Assembly: GCF_025165815.1 (NCBI RefSeq)
Contig: NZ_JAFFZE010000009.1
Location: 540,687 to 604,686, forward strand
Direction of reading: 5' to 3'
From: Actinophytocola gossypii
GTDB lineage: Bacteria; Actinomycetota; Actinomycetes; Mycobacteriales; Pseudonocardiaceae
Length of the DNA: 64,000 nucleotides
Part shown: positions 33,976 through 42,225 of the stretch, piece after piece
Layout of the letters: each line of letters opens with the position of its first letter
Position numbering within the stretch: position 1 is the first letter of the stretch
The notes under the pieces: generated by a model
The model's database searches: none
Told to the model about the DNA's origin: nothing
What the model saw: only the letters and a program-made list of their open reading frames with translations
Program-made: the position numbers and the translations under genes

Positions 33976-35124
33976 TCAGGCCACCCCGGTCAGCAGGCTC
34001 GCGGGCAGCAGGAGGAACAGCAGCGCTCCGGTGGCCACGCCCAGCGCGGTGGCACGCACCCGCCCGACGGCCGGCTCCGGCTCGAGGTCGACCGAGGTGG
34101 GCAGCATGGCGACCAGCCGGAACGTGCCGTCGTCCGCCCGGTGGTCGAGGAAGCCGCCCGCCGGTTCGACCCGCTCACGGAGGCCGAGCAACCCGAACCC
34201 GGCACCGGGTGCGGCCGGCCCGGACACCGGGTTCGTCAGGCTCAGCACCAGGGCGTCGGCCTCCCAGTCCAGCCGCACCGTCACCGGGGAGCCGGGCGCG
34301 TGCTTGGCCGCGTTGGTCAGCCCCTCCTCCACCACCCGGTAGGCCGCCGCGTCCGTCGCCGGGGCCAGCGCGCGCCGGTCACCTCGGGTCTCGACGGTCA
34401 CCGGAACGCCGGCCGCGCGGAACTCGGCGACCAGGGGCTCGGCCGCCGCCAGACCGGGCGTGTCGTCGGCCGTTCCGCGCAGGGAGCCGATCAGCTCGTA
34501 CAGCTCGGCCACCGCCGCCCTGGTCGCGGTCCCCAGCGCCTCGACGTCGGCTCGACGCTCCGGCGGCGTCGTCACCTCGAGGGCCGCCGCCCGCACCGAC
34601 ACCAGGCTCAGCCTGCGGCCGAGCGAGTCGTGCATGTCCCTGGCGATGCGCAGCCGCTCCCGCAGCCTGCCGCGCTCGGCCAACAGCTCCCGTTCCCGGC
34701 GCAGCTGCCGGTTGTGCGACTCCAGCGCCGCCACCAGCCGCCGGTGCTGCGCCAGGTACCGCCCGACCAGCAGCGGCAGTACGACGAACACGACCGCCGC
34801 CACGACGGCCTGCCGGGGCGCCGTCCCCAGCGCGATCGCCACCGCCGGCCAGGCGGCGACGGCTCCCGCGACCACGACGGTGTCCCGGCGCGACACCGTG
34901 GCGAGACCGGTGCGGTGCGCGACCCACACCAGCAGCGGGTACGAGCCGCCGGACACCACGGCGAGCGCCAACGTCGCCGCGAACACGCCGAGCGGTGCCC
35001 GGGTGGCGAACGCCAGCAGCGCCGCGACCGGTGCGTACCCGAGCGCGGTCGGCACGTCGTGCGTGGCGGTGAGGAGCAGGGTGTCCGCCAGCACCACGAG
35101 CGCGGCGGCGAGGTGTCGGCCCAT
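33976..35124 (-). CDS. NarX-type sensor histidine kinase
   Basis: 382-residue membrane kinase. The N-terminal membrane domain has several hydrophobic segments (residues about 5-125) and a further one near the C terminus (VRATALGVATGALLFLLLPA). The HisKA_3 dimerisation segment ARDMHDSLGRRLSLVSVRAA contains the phospho-acceptor His, and the HATPase domain has VVEEGLTNAAKHAPG and GFGLLGLRERV. A leaderless promoter (TAGATT 6 nt upstream) lies back to back with that of the ABC exporter. Confidence 0.94.
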   Translation of the reverse strand: MGRHLAAALVVLADTLLLTATHDVPTALGYAPVAALLAFATRAPLGVFAATLALAVVSGGSYPLLVWVAHRTGLATVSRRDTVVVAGAVAAWPAVAIALGTAPRQAVVAAVVFVVLPLLVGRYLAQHRRLVAALESHNRQLRRERELLAERGRLRERLRIARDMHDSLGRRLSLVSVRAAALEVTTPPERRADVEALGTATRAAVAELYELIGSLRGTADDTPGLAAAEPLVAEFRAAGVPVTVETRGDRRALAPATDAAAYRVVEEGLTNAAKHAPGSPVTVRLDWEADALVLSLTNPVSGPAAPGAGFGLLGLRERVEPAGGFLDHRADDGTFRLVAMLPTSVDLEPEPAVGRVRATALGVATGALLFLLLPASLLTGVA

Positions 35125-35136
35125 GCCGGCAATCTA
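35124..35136 (-). promoter_or_regulatory. Leaderless promoter candidate of the histidine kinase gene
   Basis: TAGATT (35136-35131, minus strand) ends 6 nt before ATG 35124. The opposite ABC-transporter promoter lies about 65 bp away, so both share one 88-bp control region. Confidence 0.45.
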
Positions 35137-35200
35137 CGGGTCCACCTTCGTCGTCCGAACCGGCGACTTTCGAGGACGGCGCCCGGCGCGGCGGGCGACC

Positions 35201-35213
35201 TAGCGTGCCGGTG
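35201..35213 (+). promoter_or_regulatory. Leaderless promoter candidate of the ABC transporter operon
   Basis: TAGCGT at 35201-35206 lies 6 nt before GTG 35213, with no Shine-Dalgarno sequence. Confidence 0.45.
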
Positions 35214-36103
35214 TGATCGAAGTGGACGGGCTCAGCAAGCGGTACGGCGGCACGGTCGCGGTCGACGACCTGTCGTTCACCGTGCGGCCGGGCCGGGTGA
35301 CCGGGTTCCTCGGCCCCAACGGCGCCGGCAAGTCGACGACCATGCGGATGATGCTCGACCTGGACCGCCCGAGCGGCGGCCGGGTACGCATCGACGGCCG
35401 CCGCTACCGGGACCTGGACCGCCCGCTGCTGCGGGTCGGCGCGCTGCTGGAGGCGCGGTCCACGCACGGCGGCCGCAGCGCGCGACAACACCTGCGCTGG
35501 CTCGCGCGGACCAACGGGATCGGCGAGGCACGGGTGCGCGCGGTGCTCGACCAGGTCGGTCTCGCCGACACCGGGCACCGGCGCACCAAGGGCTTCTCGC
35601 TCGGCATGGGCCAGCGGCTCGGGCTCGCGGCCGCGCTGCTCGGCGACCCGCCGGTGCTGCTGCTCGACGAGCCGGTGAACGGGCTCGATCCGGAGGGCAT
35701 CGTGTGGTTGCGCGCGCTGGTCCGCGGGCTGGCCGCCGAGGGCCGCACGGTACTGGTGTCCAGCCACCTGATGAGCGAGATGGCGCTCACCGCCGAGCAC
35801 CTCGTGGTCATCGCGCACGGCAGGCTGCTCGCGGACACCACGGTCGACGAGTTCGTCGCCGAGTACGCCGGCTCGCACGTGCGGATCACCACGCCCAGCC
35901 CGGAACGGCTGCGGGCGGTCCTCACCTCGGCGGGCATCCGGGTCGGCGAGGGCGACGGCGGAGTGATCGAGGCCCACGGCGTCGGCGCCGACCGGGTCGG
36001 CGAGCTGGTCGCGGCGAACGGTGTCGTGGTGCACGAGATCGGCGCGCGGACCGCGTCGCTCGAGGAGGCGTTCATGCGGTTGACCGGAGGTGAGCGGACA
36101 TGA
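35213..36103 (+). CDS. ABC-2 exporter ATP-binding protein
   Basis: 296-residue ATPase of the bacitracin/daunorubicin-exporter type. Walker A is FLGPNGAGKSTTMRMML, the signature motif region is KGFSLGMGQRLGLAAALLGD, and Walker B is PPVLLLDEPVNGLDPEG. A C-terminal accessory domain extends to ASLEEAFMRLTGGERT. The ATGA overlap with the permease gene shows they form one transporter. The divergent two-component system is probably its regulator, as in antibiotic- or envelope-stress detoxification modules. Confidence 0.95.
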   Translation: MIEVDGLSKRYGGTVAVDDLSFTVRPGRVTGFLGPNGAGKSTTMRMMLDLDRPSGGRVRIDGRRYRDLDRPLLRVGALLEARSTHGGRSARQHLRWLARTNGIGEARVRAVLDQVGLADTGHRRTKGFSLGMGQRLGLAAALLGDPPVLLLDEPVNGLDPEGIVWLRALVRGLAAEGRTVLVSSHLMSEMALTAEHLVVIAHGRLLADTTVDEFVAEYAGSHVRITTPSPERLRAVLTSAGIRVGEGDGGVIEAHGVGADRVGELVAANGVVVHEIGARTASLEEAFMRLTGGERT

Positions 36104-36870
36104 GGACACTGCTGCTGGCGTTCCAGGGGGAACTGACCAAGGCCTGGTCGCTGCGGTCCACCTGGTGGAGCCTGGTGCTCGCGACGGCGATGTCGATCGG
36201 GCTGTCCGCCCTCATCGGGCTGGGGCTCCGGGACGGCCGGCTGTCCGACCGGAACACCTGGGATCCCGTGCGGTACGGGTACTTCGGGCTGACCATCGGC
36301 CTGATCGTGCTCGTGGTGTTCGGCGTCATGCTGGTCAGCGGCGAGTTCACCTCCGGCACGATCCGGGCCTCGCTCGCCGCCGTGCCGCGACGCGGGGTCT
36401 TCCTGACGGCCAAGGTGCTGGCCGGCACCGCGATCGCTCTCGTGGTGTCGGTGGTGTGCGGACTCGGCGCGTTCCTCGCCACGCAGCCGGTGCTCGGCGA
36501 CCGGGGGACGACGCTCGGCGAGCCCGGCGTACCGCGCGCGGTGCTCGGTGCGTGCCTGTTCATGGCGCTGATGGCGGTGTTCGCCATGGGGGTCGCGGCG
36601 ATGCTGCGCAGCACGGCGCTGTGCCTCGGCATCATGATCCCGATCCTGTTCCTCAACTCGCAGGGCATGGCGAACCTGCCGGCGATCCGGCCGGTCACCC
36701 AGTTCCTGCCGGACCAGGCGGGGCTGGTGTTGATGCAGAGCGTCCAGCAGCCACCGGGCAGCGTCGGGCACACCGACTTCGGCTGGGGTGGCGCGCTGCT
36801 CGTCCTGCTCGCCTGGACGCTCGCCGCGCTGGCCGGCGGATTCGTCTCGATCCGGCGCCTTGACCCCTGA
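36100..36870 (+). CDS. ABC-2 exporter permease
   Basis: 256-residue integral membrane protein with six predicted TM helices (for example WSLVLATAMSIGLSALIGLGL and IGLIVLVVFGVMLVSGEF). It contains EFTSGTIRASLAAVPRRGVF, a typical ABC-2 permease loop. It partners the ATPase encoded immediately upstream (ATGA overlap). The substrate is unknown; antimicrobial peptides or lipid-active compounds are common for this family. Confidence 0.93.
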   Translation: MRTLLLAFQGELTKAWSLRSTWWSLVLATAMSIGLSALIGLGLRDGRLSDRNTWDPVRYGYFGLTIGLIVLVVFGVMLVSGEFTSGTIRASLAAVPRRGVFLTAKVLAGTAIALVVSVVCGLGAFLATQPVLGDRGTTLGEPGVPRAVLGACLFMALMAVFAMGVAAMLRSTALCLGIMIPILFLNSQGMANLPAIRPVTQFLPDQAGLVLMQSVQQPPGSVGHTDFGWGGALLVLLAWTLAALAGGFVSIRRLDP

Positions 36871-36872
36871 GC

Positions 36873-36891
36873 TAAGGTTAGGCGTGCCTAA
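36873..36891. promoter_or_regulatory. Iron box (IdeR/DmdR type) over the promoter and start of the SIP gene
   Basis: TAAGGTTAGGCGTGCCTAA matches the 19-bp iron-box consensus TTAGGTTAGSCTAACCTAA at about 15 positions. It contains the presumed -10 (TAAGGT, 36873-36878) and the GTG start (36884), so a bound regulator would block initiation directly. Confidence 0.7.
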
Positions 36892-37723
36892 CTACTCGAC
36901 GTTCGAGCGGCTGCAGCTGAAGGCCATGACCAAGGCCGCGTCGCTGGTCATGGCGCCGTCGGTGGAGCGCGCGGTGTACGGGCAGTTCCGGATGACCGTG
37001 CACGCGGTCACCGACCTCGCCCCACATCTGCGGCGGATCACCTTCCGCGCGCCGGAGCTCGCCGACCACCGCTGCAATGGACCGGACGAGTACTTCGGCC
37101 TGATGATGCCGCCCGCCGGGCGGACCACCCTCGAACTGCCGAGCGCGGACCGGTTCAACGTCCGCCAGGCCATCCGCCGGATGCCCGAGGACCGGCGCCC
37201 GGAGCTGCGCTGGTACACCGTCCGCGCGCACCGCCCGGCCGACGCCGAGATCGACGTCGACTTCGTACTGCACGGCGACGCGGGCCCCGGCTCCCGGTGG
37301 GCCTCCGCCGCCTCCCCCGGCGACGAGGTCGGCTTCCGTGCCGGCACCGCGACCTACGCCCCGCCGCCGGACGCCGGCCGGCAGCTGCTCGCGGCCGACG
37401 AGACCGCGCTGCCCGCGCTCTCGGCGATCCTGGAATCGCGCAACGGGGCCGAACTGCACGCCTACGTCGAGGTACCGGACGACTCCTTCGAGCAGCCGGT
37501 CGCCGCCGAGGTCACCTGGCTGCACCGGGGCGTCGACCCGCCGGGATCCCGTGTCCTGCCGGCCGTCGCGGACGCCGCGCTGCCGGGAGTGGACTACGCC
37601 TGGCTGTGCGGGGAGTCCGCGCTGGCGACCGGCTTGCGCCGGCACCTGGTGCGGGACCGGTCGGTGGACCGCAGGCGGATCATGTTCTCGGGATACTGGA
37701 AGCTCGGACAGGCTCGGGGCTAG
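36884..37723 (+). CDS. Siderophore-interacting protein (FAD ferric-siderophore reductase)
   Basis: 279-residue SIP/ViuB-family flavoprotein that reduces imported ferric siderophores. The FAD-binding region is ELRWYTVRAHRPADAEIDVDF (RxYT-like; shortened, residues about 107-127), followed by GPGSRWASAASPGDEVGFRAG. The NAD-binding C-terminal domain has LLAADETALPALSAILE and VDYAWLCGESALATGLRRHL. GTG 36884 lies in the iron box, 5 nt after a -10-like TAAGGT, fitting leaderless, iron-repressed expression; ATG 36926 is an alternative. It overlaps the convergent EamA gene by 44 bp. Confidence 0.93.
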   Translation: MPNYSTFERLQLKAMTKAASLVMAPSVERAVYGQFRMTVHAVTDLAPHLRRITFRAPELADHRCNGPDEYFGLMMPPAGRTTLELPSADRFNVRQAIRRMPEDRRPELRWYTVRAHRPADAEIDVDFVLHGDAGPGSRWASAASPGDEVGFRAGTATYAPPPDAGRQLLAADETALPALSAILESRNGAELHAYVEVPDDSFEQPVAAEVTWLHRGVDPPGSRVLPAVADAALPGVDYAWLCGESALATGLRRHLVRDRSVDRRRIMFSGYWKLGQARG

Positions 37724-38579
37724 CGGTACCCGACCGCGCGAGCACCAGCCACACCGCCACCGCGCAGCCGGCCAGCCCGATCACCGTGGTCCACGCGATC
37801 GGGTCGCCGAACATCAGCAGCGCCCACACCATCGTGGTCGGCGGGGTCAGGAAGAGCATCGTGCTGACGCCGGTCGCGCCGAGCGCGCGCAGGGTCAGCA
37901 GGTAGCAGCCGTAGCCGCCGAACGTCGACAGCACGACCACCCACACCACCGCCCACCAGAACCCCGGCGTCATCGGCGGCGCGAGCCGGCCGGTGGCCGC
38001 CGCCGCGACGACGAACACCCCGCACGACGCGAGGCAGTGGATGGTGAGCTGGTCGAACGGCGCCGTCCGCAGCGCCCACCGCCGTTCCAGCAGCGTGCCG
38101 GCCGACAGCGCGAGCATGCCGCCGGCCACCAGCAGGTAGCCGAGCACGTGTCCGCCACCGCCGAGATCACCCGCCACCACCACGGCGACGGCCGACAGCC
38201 CGGTCACCAGGCCGAGCCACTGCCGCGGCCGCACCCGTTCCCCCAGCACCGGTCCGGCGAGCGCGCCGACGACCAGCGGCTGCATGACCGCGATCAGCGC
38301 GGCGACACCGGCCGGCACGCCGATCCCGACCCCGCCGACCACCCCGGCGAGGTACAGCACCTGGCACAGCACCCCGAGCACCGCCTGCCGCCGCACCTCG
38401 AACGCGGTCACCCTCGGCCGCCGTACGACCGCGAACAGCCCGAGCAGTACCGCGACCACCACGTAACGCCAGGCCAGCAGCGTGTCGGCGGCCGCGTGGT
38501 CGGTGCCGAGCCGGGCGCCGACGAACCCGCTGCTCCACATCACGACAAGGCCGCCGGCGACGACCGCGGTGTGTCTCAT
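37680..38579 (-). CDS. EamA/DMT-family transporter
   Basis: 299-residue exporter with ten predicted TM helices in two EamA repeats (TAVVAGGLVVMWSSGFVGAR at the start; GFWWAVVWVVVLSTFGGYGC in the second half). Such proteins export amino acids or other small metabolites. The ATG at 38579 is chosen; upstream in-frame starts run into the tetR coding region. It is divergent from tetR (38617) across 37 bp and is the likely TetR target. Confidence 0.92.
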   Translation of the reverse strand: MRHTAVVAGGLVVMWSSGFVGARLGTDHAAADTLLAWRYVVVAVLLGLFAVVRRPRVTAFEVRRQAVLGVLCQVLYLAGVVGGVGIGVPAGVAALIAVMQPLVVGALAGPVLGERVRPRQWLGLVTGLSAVAVVVAGDLGGGGHVLGYLLVAGGMLALSAGTLLERRWALRTAPFDQLTIHCLASCGVFVVAAAATGRLAPPMTPGFWWAVVWVVVLSTFGGYGCYLLTLRALGATGVSTMLFLTPPTTMVWALLMFGDPIAWTTVIGLAGCAVAVWLVLARSGTASPEPVRASSIPRT

Positions 38580-38593
38580 GCCGCGAGGTAAAC

Positions 38594-38617
38594 ATACAAG
38601 TCGGTATACTGTCAGTG
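38594..38617 (+). promoter_or_regulatory. Leaderless tetR promoter with overlapping operator candidate
   Basis: TATACT at 38605-38610 ends 6 nt before GTG 38617. ATAC-N6-GTAT (38594-38607) forms a small inverted repeat overlapping the -10, suitable for autorepression and control of the divergent EamA gene. Confidence 0.5.
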
Positions 38618-39213
38618 TGCTGTCCCGACCCATGACCCCCGCCGGCGAACGGCTGCTCGCCACCGCCAGCGACCTGTTCTACCGCCGCGGCATCCGCGCG
38701 GTGGGCGTCGACCTCATCGCCGAACAGGCCGGCACCACGAAGAAGACGCTGTACGACCGGTTCGGCTCCAAGGACAACCTGGTCGCCCTGTACCTGCGGG
38801 CGCGGTTCGAGCGCTGGCAGGCGTTCGTCGACGAGCGGCTGGCCCTCGTCGAACCGGGCCAGGGCCAGGTGCTGGCCGCCTTCGACGTGCTGGCCGAATG
38901 GCTCGCCGACAACACCCGCGGCTGCGCGTTCGTCAACGCCAACGCCGAGATCGACCGCACCGACCACCCGGCCATGGCCGTCGTGCACGCCGAGAAGCGG
39001 TGGATGCGGGCGCGCTACGAGCGGCTCGTCCACGACGCCGGGCTGCCGTCGACGCTCGGCGCGCACCTGCACCTGCTGCACGAGGGCGCGATCGTGGCCA
39101 CGACCGCCGGCGCGCAGGACGACGCGGTGGCCAACGCCAGGTCGGCGGCGCGGACCCTGCTCGCCGCGGCGCTGAGCGCTACCGGGCCCGGCGGCTCGCT
39201 CGTTGGGCGATGA
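38617..39213 (+). CDS. TetR-family regulator
   Basis: 198 residues. The HTH is PAGERLLATASDLFYRRGIR...DLIAEQAGTTKKTLYDRFGS (residues about 7-52), followed by a TetR C-terminal domain with TRGCAFVNANAEIDRTDHPA, typical of the subgroup that controls transporters and reductases. GTG 38617 fits a leaderless promoter; ATG 38632 is possible. It overlaps the convergent membrane-protein gene by 35 bp. Confidence 0.92.
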   Translation: MLSRPMTPAGERLLATASDLFYRRGIRAVGVDLIAEQAGTTKKTLYDRFGSKDNLVALYLRARFERWQAFVDERLALVEPGQGQVLAAFDVLAEWLADNTRGCAFVNANAEIDRTDHPAMAVVHAEKRWMRARYERLVHDAGLPSTLGAHLHLLHEGAIVATTAGAQDDAVANARSAARTLLAAALSATGPGGSLVGR

Positions 39214-40009
39214 TGCCCCCGACGATCACGAACACGCCGCCGATCGCGCACACCACCCACAGCACCACCGAGAGGGTGCTGGTCAGGGCGTCGTAGAACG
39301 GGCCGGCGAGCTCCGGCGACGGGCTTCGCGCGGCGAGCTCGCTGCGCAGGAACCACCGCGCCAGCACCATCAGCAGCATGACCACGACCAGCCCGAACCC
39401 GGTGACCACCAGCGTCGTACCGCGCCGGGCCGACAGCACGAGCCCGAGCACTATCAGCCCGATCGCCGCGACCGGGAGCCAGATGCTGAGCTGTTCGAGC
39501 AGCTCGAACGAGGGCACGGCCTGCCGCACGGCGGGCCCGGACATCAGCTCGACCTGGGCGTCGATCTCCGGGATCCGGTCGGCCAACGGCACCCCGTCGG
39601 CGACGAACCTGGCCTTGAGGTCCGTCGCGACCACGCCGAGGTCGAGCACGACCGCGTCACCCTCGACGGCGAGGCCGCCGCCGTCGTCGCGGAGCAGACC
39701 GAGCACCTGCGGGTGCGCCTCCCGGTTCAGCTCGACCCAGGTCGGCCGGAACCGGTCACTCTCCACGAACGAGGTGATGCTCTGGTCGACGAGCTGGCGC
39801 GCGGCCTCCGGCACCGAGCCGTCGACCGCGGCGGAGAGCTGGTCGGCGACCGCCGTCCGGACCTCCGGGTCGTCGGCCAGCGGCGCGACCGCGTCGAGGT
39901 AGCTCTCCTGGTCGGTGATCTCCTCGACCAGGACGAAGGCGGCGACCGCCGGTCCGGCGAGCAGACAGCCCAGCAGGACGAACAGGGTGGCGAACGCGGT
40001 GCGCAACAC
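39179..40009 (-). CDS. Membrane protein of unknown function
   Basis: 276 residues: an N-terminal TM helix (TAFATLFVLLGCLLAGPAVA), an extracytoplasmic domain of about 160 residues rich in Asp/Val (DQESYLDAVAPLADDPEVRT...), and three C-terminal TM helices (IWLPVAAIGLIVLGLVLSAR; the VVTGFGLVVVMLLMVLARWF region; LSVVLWVVCAIGGVFVIVGG). GTG 40009 is proposed as the start because it has TAGAGT 7 nt upstream, as in pafB; ATG 40042 would add 11 residues ahead of the TM helix. I do not recognise a family with a known function. Confidence 0.8.
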   Translation of the reverse strand: MLRTAFATLFVLLGCLLAGPAVAAFVLVEEITDQESYLDAVAPLADDPEVRTAVADQLSAAVDGSVPEAARQLVDQSITSFVESDRFRPTWVELNREAHPQVLGLLRDDGGGLAVEGDAVVLDLGVVATDLKARFVADGVPLADRIPEIDAQVELMSGPAVRQAVPSFELLEQLSIWLPVAAIGLIVLGLVLSARRGTTLVVTGFGLVVVMLLMVLARWFLRSELAARSPSPELAGPFYDALTSTLSVVLWVVCAIGGVFVIVGGIIAQRASRRAR

Positions 40010-40022
40010 CGGCCGCACTCTA
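40009..40022 (-). promoter_or_regulatory. Leaderless promoter candidate of the membrane-protein gene
   Basis: On the minus strand TAGAGT (40022-40017), 7 nt, then GTG 40009. It is identical in layout to the pafB promoter. Confidence 0.45.
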
Positions 40023-40036
40023 GCGGGCGGCGGGTT

Positions 40037-40049
40037 TAGCATCGGGGCA
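40037..40049 (+). promoter_or_regulatory. Leaderless promoter candidate of the aldehyde dehydrogenase gene
   Basis: TAGCAT at 40037-40042 lies 6 nt before ATG 40049, with no Shine-Dalgarno sequence. Confidence 0.5.
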
Positions 40050-41503
40050 TGGCTCACCACGACGTTCTGCCGTCCGTACCCACGCAGCTCCTCATCGGCG
40101 GCAAGTGGACGGACTCCTCCGACGGTGCCCGTACCGACGTGGTCGATCCGGCCACCGGGCAGACCCTGTGCTCGGTCGCCGACGCCACCCCGGCCGACGG
40201 CCAGGCCGCCGTGGCCGCCGCGGTCGCGGCGCAACGCGACTGGGCGGCCACCCCGGCCCGCGAGCGCGGCGAGATCCTGCGCCGGGCCTACGAGGCGATC
40301 ATCGCCGACGTCGACCGGTTCGCCACGATCATCACGCTGGAGATGGGCAAGCCGCTGGCCGAGGCCCGGGGCGAGGCGAAGTACGCCGCCGAGTTCCTCC
40401 GCTGGTTCTCCGAGGAGGCGGTGCGGCTCGACGGCCACTTCGGGCACACCCCCGACGGCAACTCGCGGGCGATGGTGCTGGCGCAGCCGGTCGGCCCGTG
40501 CCTGCTGATCACCCCGTGGAACTTCCCGCTGGCGATGGGCACCCGCAAGATCGGGCCGGCGGTCGCGGCCGGCTGCACGATGGTGCTCAAGCCCGCGCCG
40601 CAGACGCCGCTGGCCAGCCTGGCGCTCGCGTCCGTGCTGTCGGAGGCGGGTCTGCCCGACGGCGTGCTCAACGTCGTCACCACGAACCGTGCGGCCGAGG
40701 TCGTCGAGCCGATGCTGACCGGCGGCGACATTCGCAAGCTGTCGTTCACCGGCTCGACCGAGGTCGGCCGGCTGCTGCTCGCGCAGGCCGCGACCAAGGT
40801 CGTGAAGACCTCGCTCGAACTGGGCGGCAACGCCCCGTTCATCGTGCTCGACGACGCCGACCTGGACCGCGCGGTCGAGGGTGCGGTCACCGCCAAGATG
40901 CGCAACATGGGTGAGGCGTGCACCGCGGCGAACCGGTTCTTCGTGCACGAGTCCGTCGCCGAGGACTTCGCCGGCAAGCTGGCCGAGCGGATGGGCGCGC
41001 TCACCGTCGGCTCCGGCCTGGAGTCGACCTCCCAGGTGGGCCCGCTGATCGACCCGGACGGCCTGTCGAAGGTCACCGAGCTGGTGGACGACGCGGTGGC
41101 CAAGGGCGCGCGCGTGGTCGTCGGCGGCACCGCGCCAGACGGCCCCGGCTACTTCTACCAGCCGACCGTCCTGGCCGACGTGCACCCGGACAGCGACCTG
41201 TGCCGCACGGAGATCTTCGGCCCGGTGGCGGCCATCCAGACCTTCACCGACGTCGACGACGCGGTGGCCCGCGCGAACGACACCGAGTGGGGACTCGTCG
41301 GGTACCTGTTCACCCAGGACCTGGACAAGGCGTTCCGGGTGTCGGAGGCCATGGAGGTCGGCATGGTCGGCCTGAACGCGGGCATCGTGTCCAACCCGGC
41401 GACCCCGTTCGGCGGCGTCAAGCAGTCCGGCATCGGCCGCGAGGGCGGACGGGTAGGCATCGAGGAGTTCCTTGAGCACAAGCTGATCGTGATGCCCCGC
41501 TGA
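40049..41503 (+). CDS. NAD(P)-dependent succinate-semialdehyde dehydrogenase
   Basis: 484-residue aldehyde dehydrogenase close to GabD. LITPWNFPLAMGTRKIGPAV is the cofactor-binding loop, KLSFTGSTEVGRLLL the Rossmann turn, SLELGGNAPFIVLDDADLD the general-base Glu region, and NMGEACTAANRFFVHESV contains the catalytic Cys. The likely reaction is succinate semialdehyde to succinate in GABA breakdown, though related aldehydes are possible. An esterase-like gene follows with its first codon overlapping the stop. Confidence 0.93.
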   Translation: MAHHDVLPSVPTQLLIGGKWTDSSDGARTDVVDPATGQTLCSVADATPADGQAAVAAAVAAQRDWAATPARERGEILRRAYEAIIADVDRFATIITLEMGKPLAEARGEAKYAAEFLRWFSEEAVRLDGHFGHTPDGNSRAMVLAQPVGPCLLITPWNFPLAMGTRKIGPAVAAGCTMVLKPAPQTPLASLALASVLSEAGLPDGVLNVVTTNRAAEVVEPMLTGGDIRKLSFTGSTEVGRLLLAQAATKVVKTSLELGGNAPFIVLDDADLDRAVEGAVTAKMRNMGEACTAANRFFVHESVAEDFAGKLAERMGALTVGSGLESTSQVGPLIDPDGLSKVTELVDDAVAKGARVVVGGTAPDGPGYFYQPTVLADVHPDSDLCRTEIFGPVAAIQTFTDVDDAVARANDTEWGLVGYLFTQDLDKAFRVSEAMEVGMVGLNAGIVSNPATPFGGVKQSGIGREGGRVGIEEFLEHKLIVMPR

Positions 41504-42225
41504 CCGCGCTGGTCTTCGAACCGGACGACGGCCGACCGCCCCGTGCCGGCATCGTCCTGTTCCACGGCGGCGCGCTACGCGCCGGTTCGCCCGAGGGGCT
41601 GGCCCCGCACTGCCGGGAGCTGGCGTCCCGCGGAATCCTCGCGGTGTCGGCCGGCTACCGCCTGCTCGGCCAGGACGCGGCCAGCATCGACGACTGCCTC
41701 ACCGACGTGAGGCGGTCGCTCCACCGGTTCACCCGGCTGGCCGCGTCCCGCGGACTCGACGCGTCGCGGCTGGCCGCCGGCGGCAGTTCGGCCGGCGCCC
41801 ACCTCGCGCTCGTCGCCGCGCTGACCACCCAGGCACCCGGCGTCACGTCCCTGGTCGCGCTCAACCCCGCCGGCCTGGATCTGTGCTCGTTGGAGCCGGC
41901 TCAGCAGCGCGACCTGGAACACCGGATCGGCATCGCCCCGGACCGGCTGGCCGAGTTCTCGCTGATCGAACAGGTACGGCCGGGCAACCCCAGGACCCTG
42001 ATCCACCACCGCACCCACGACGAGATCGAACCGATCGACGCGGTACGACGCTTCCGCGACGCCATGACCCGCGCCGGCAACGACTGCACCCTGCTCGAGT
42101 ACGAACACGCGAAGCACGGGTTCCACTACGACAGCGACCACGCCCGCGACGTCCTGGCCACCACGACGCGATTCCTCCTCGACGAGTCGACCTCGCCCGC
42201 GTCAGGGAACTTCGAGCTTCTGTAA
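41500..42225 (+). CDS. Alpha/beta hydrolase (HSL/BD-FAE-like esterase) with CTG start
   Basis: 241-residue esterase. The oxyanion-hole motif GIVLFHGGALRAGSPEG is near residue 20, the nucleophile elbow is AAGGSSAGAHLALVAAL (Ser about residue 96), and the His is in AKHGFHYDSDHA. The oxyanion motif lies upstream of the first in-frame ATG/GTG/TTG (GTG 41644), while a TGA at 41473-41475 closes the frame. The only sensible start is CTG 41500, which overlaps the dehydrogenase stop as CTGA. The substrate is unknown; the gene is translationally coupled to the dehydrogenase. Confidence 0.82.
   Translation: MTALVFEPDDGRPPRAGIVLFHGGALRAGSPEGLAPHCRELASRGILAVSAGYRLLGQDAASIDDCLTDVRRSLHRFTRLAASRGLDASRLAAGGSSAGAHLALVAALTTQAPGVTSLVALNPAGLDLCSLEPAQQRDLEHRIGIAPDRLAEFSLIEQVRPGNPRTLIHHRTHDEIEPIDAVRRFRDAMTRAGNDCTLLEYEHAKHGFHYDSDHARDVLATTTRFLLDESTSPASGNFELL

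Noticed and set aside
40043..41479. Minus-strand frame extending the membrane-protein gene by 480 codons across the aldehyde dehydrogenase
   Set aside because: The extension is antisense to an obvious dehydrogenase; leaderless signals support a start at 40009.
41644..42225. Esterase starting at GTG 41644
   Set aside because: This would remove the HGG oxyanion-hole motif, which is encoded in frame just upstream.
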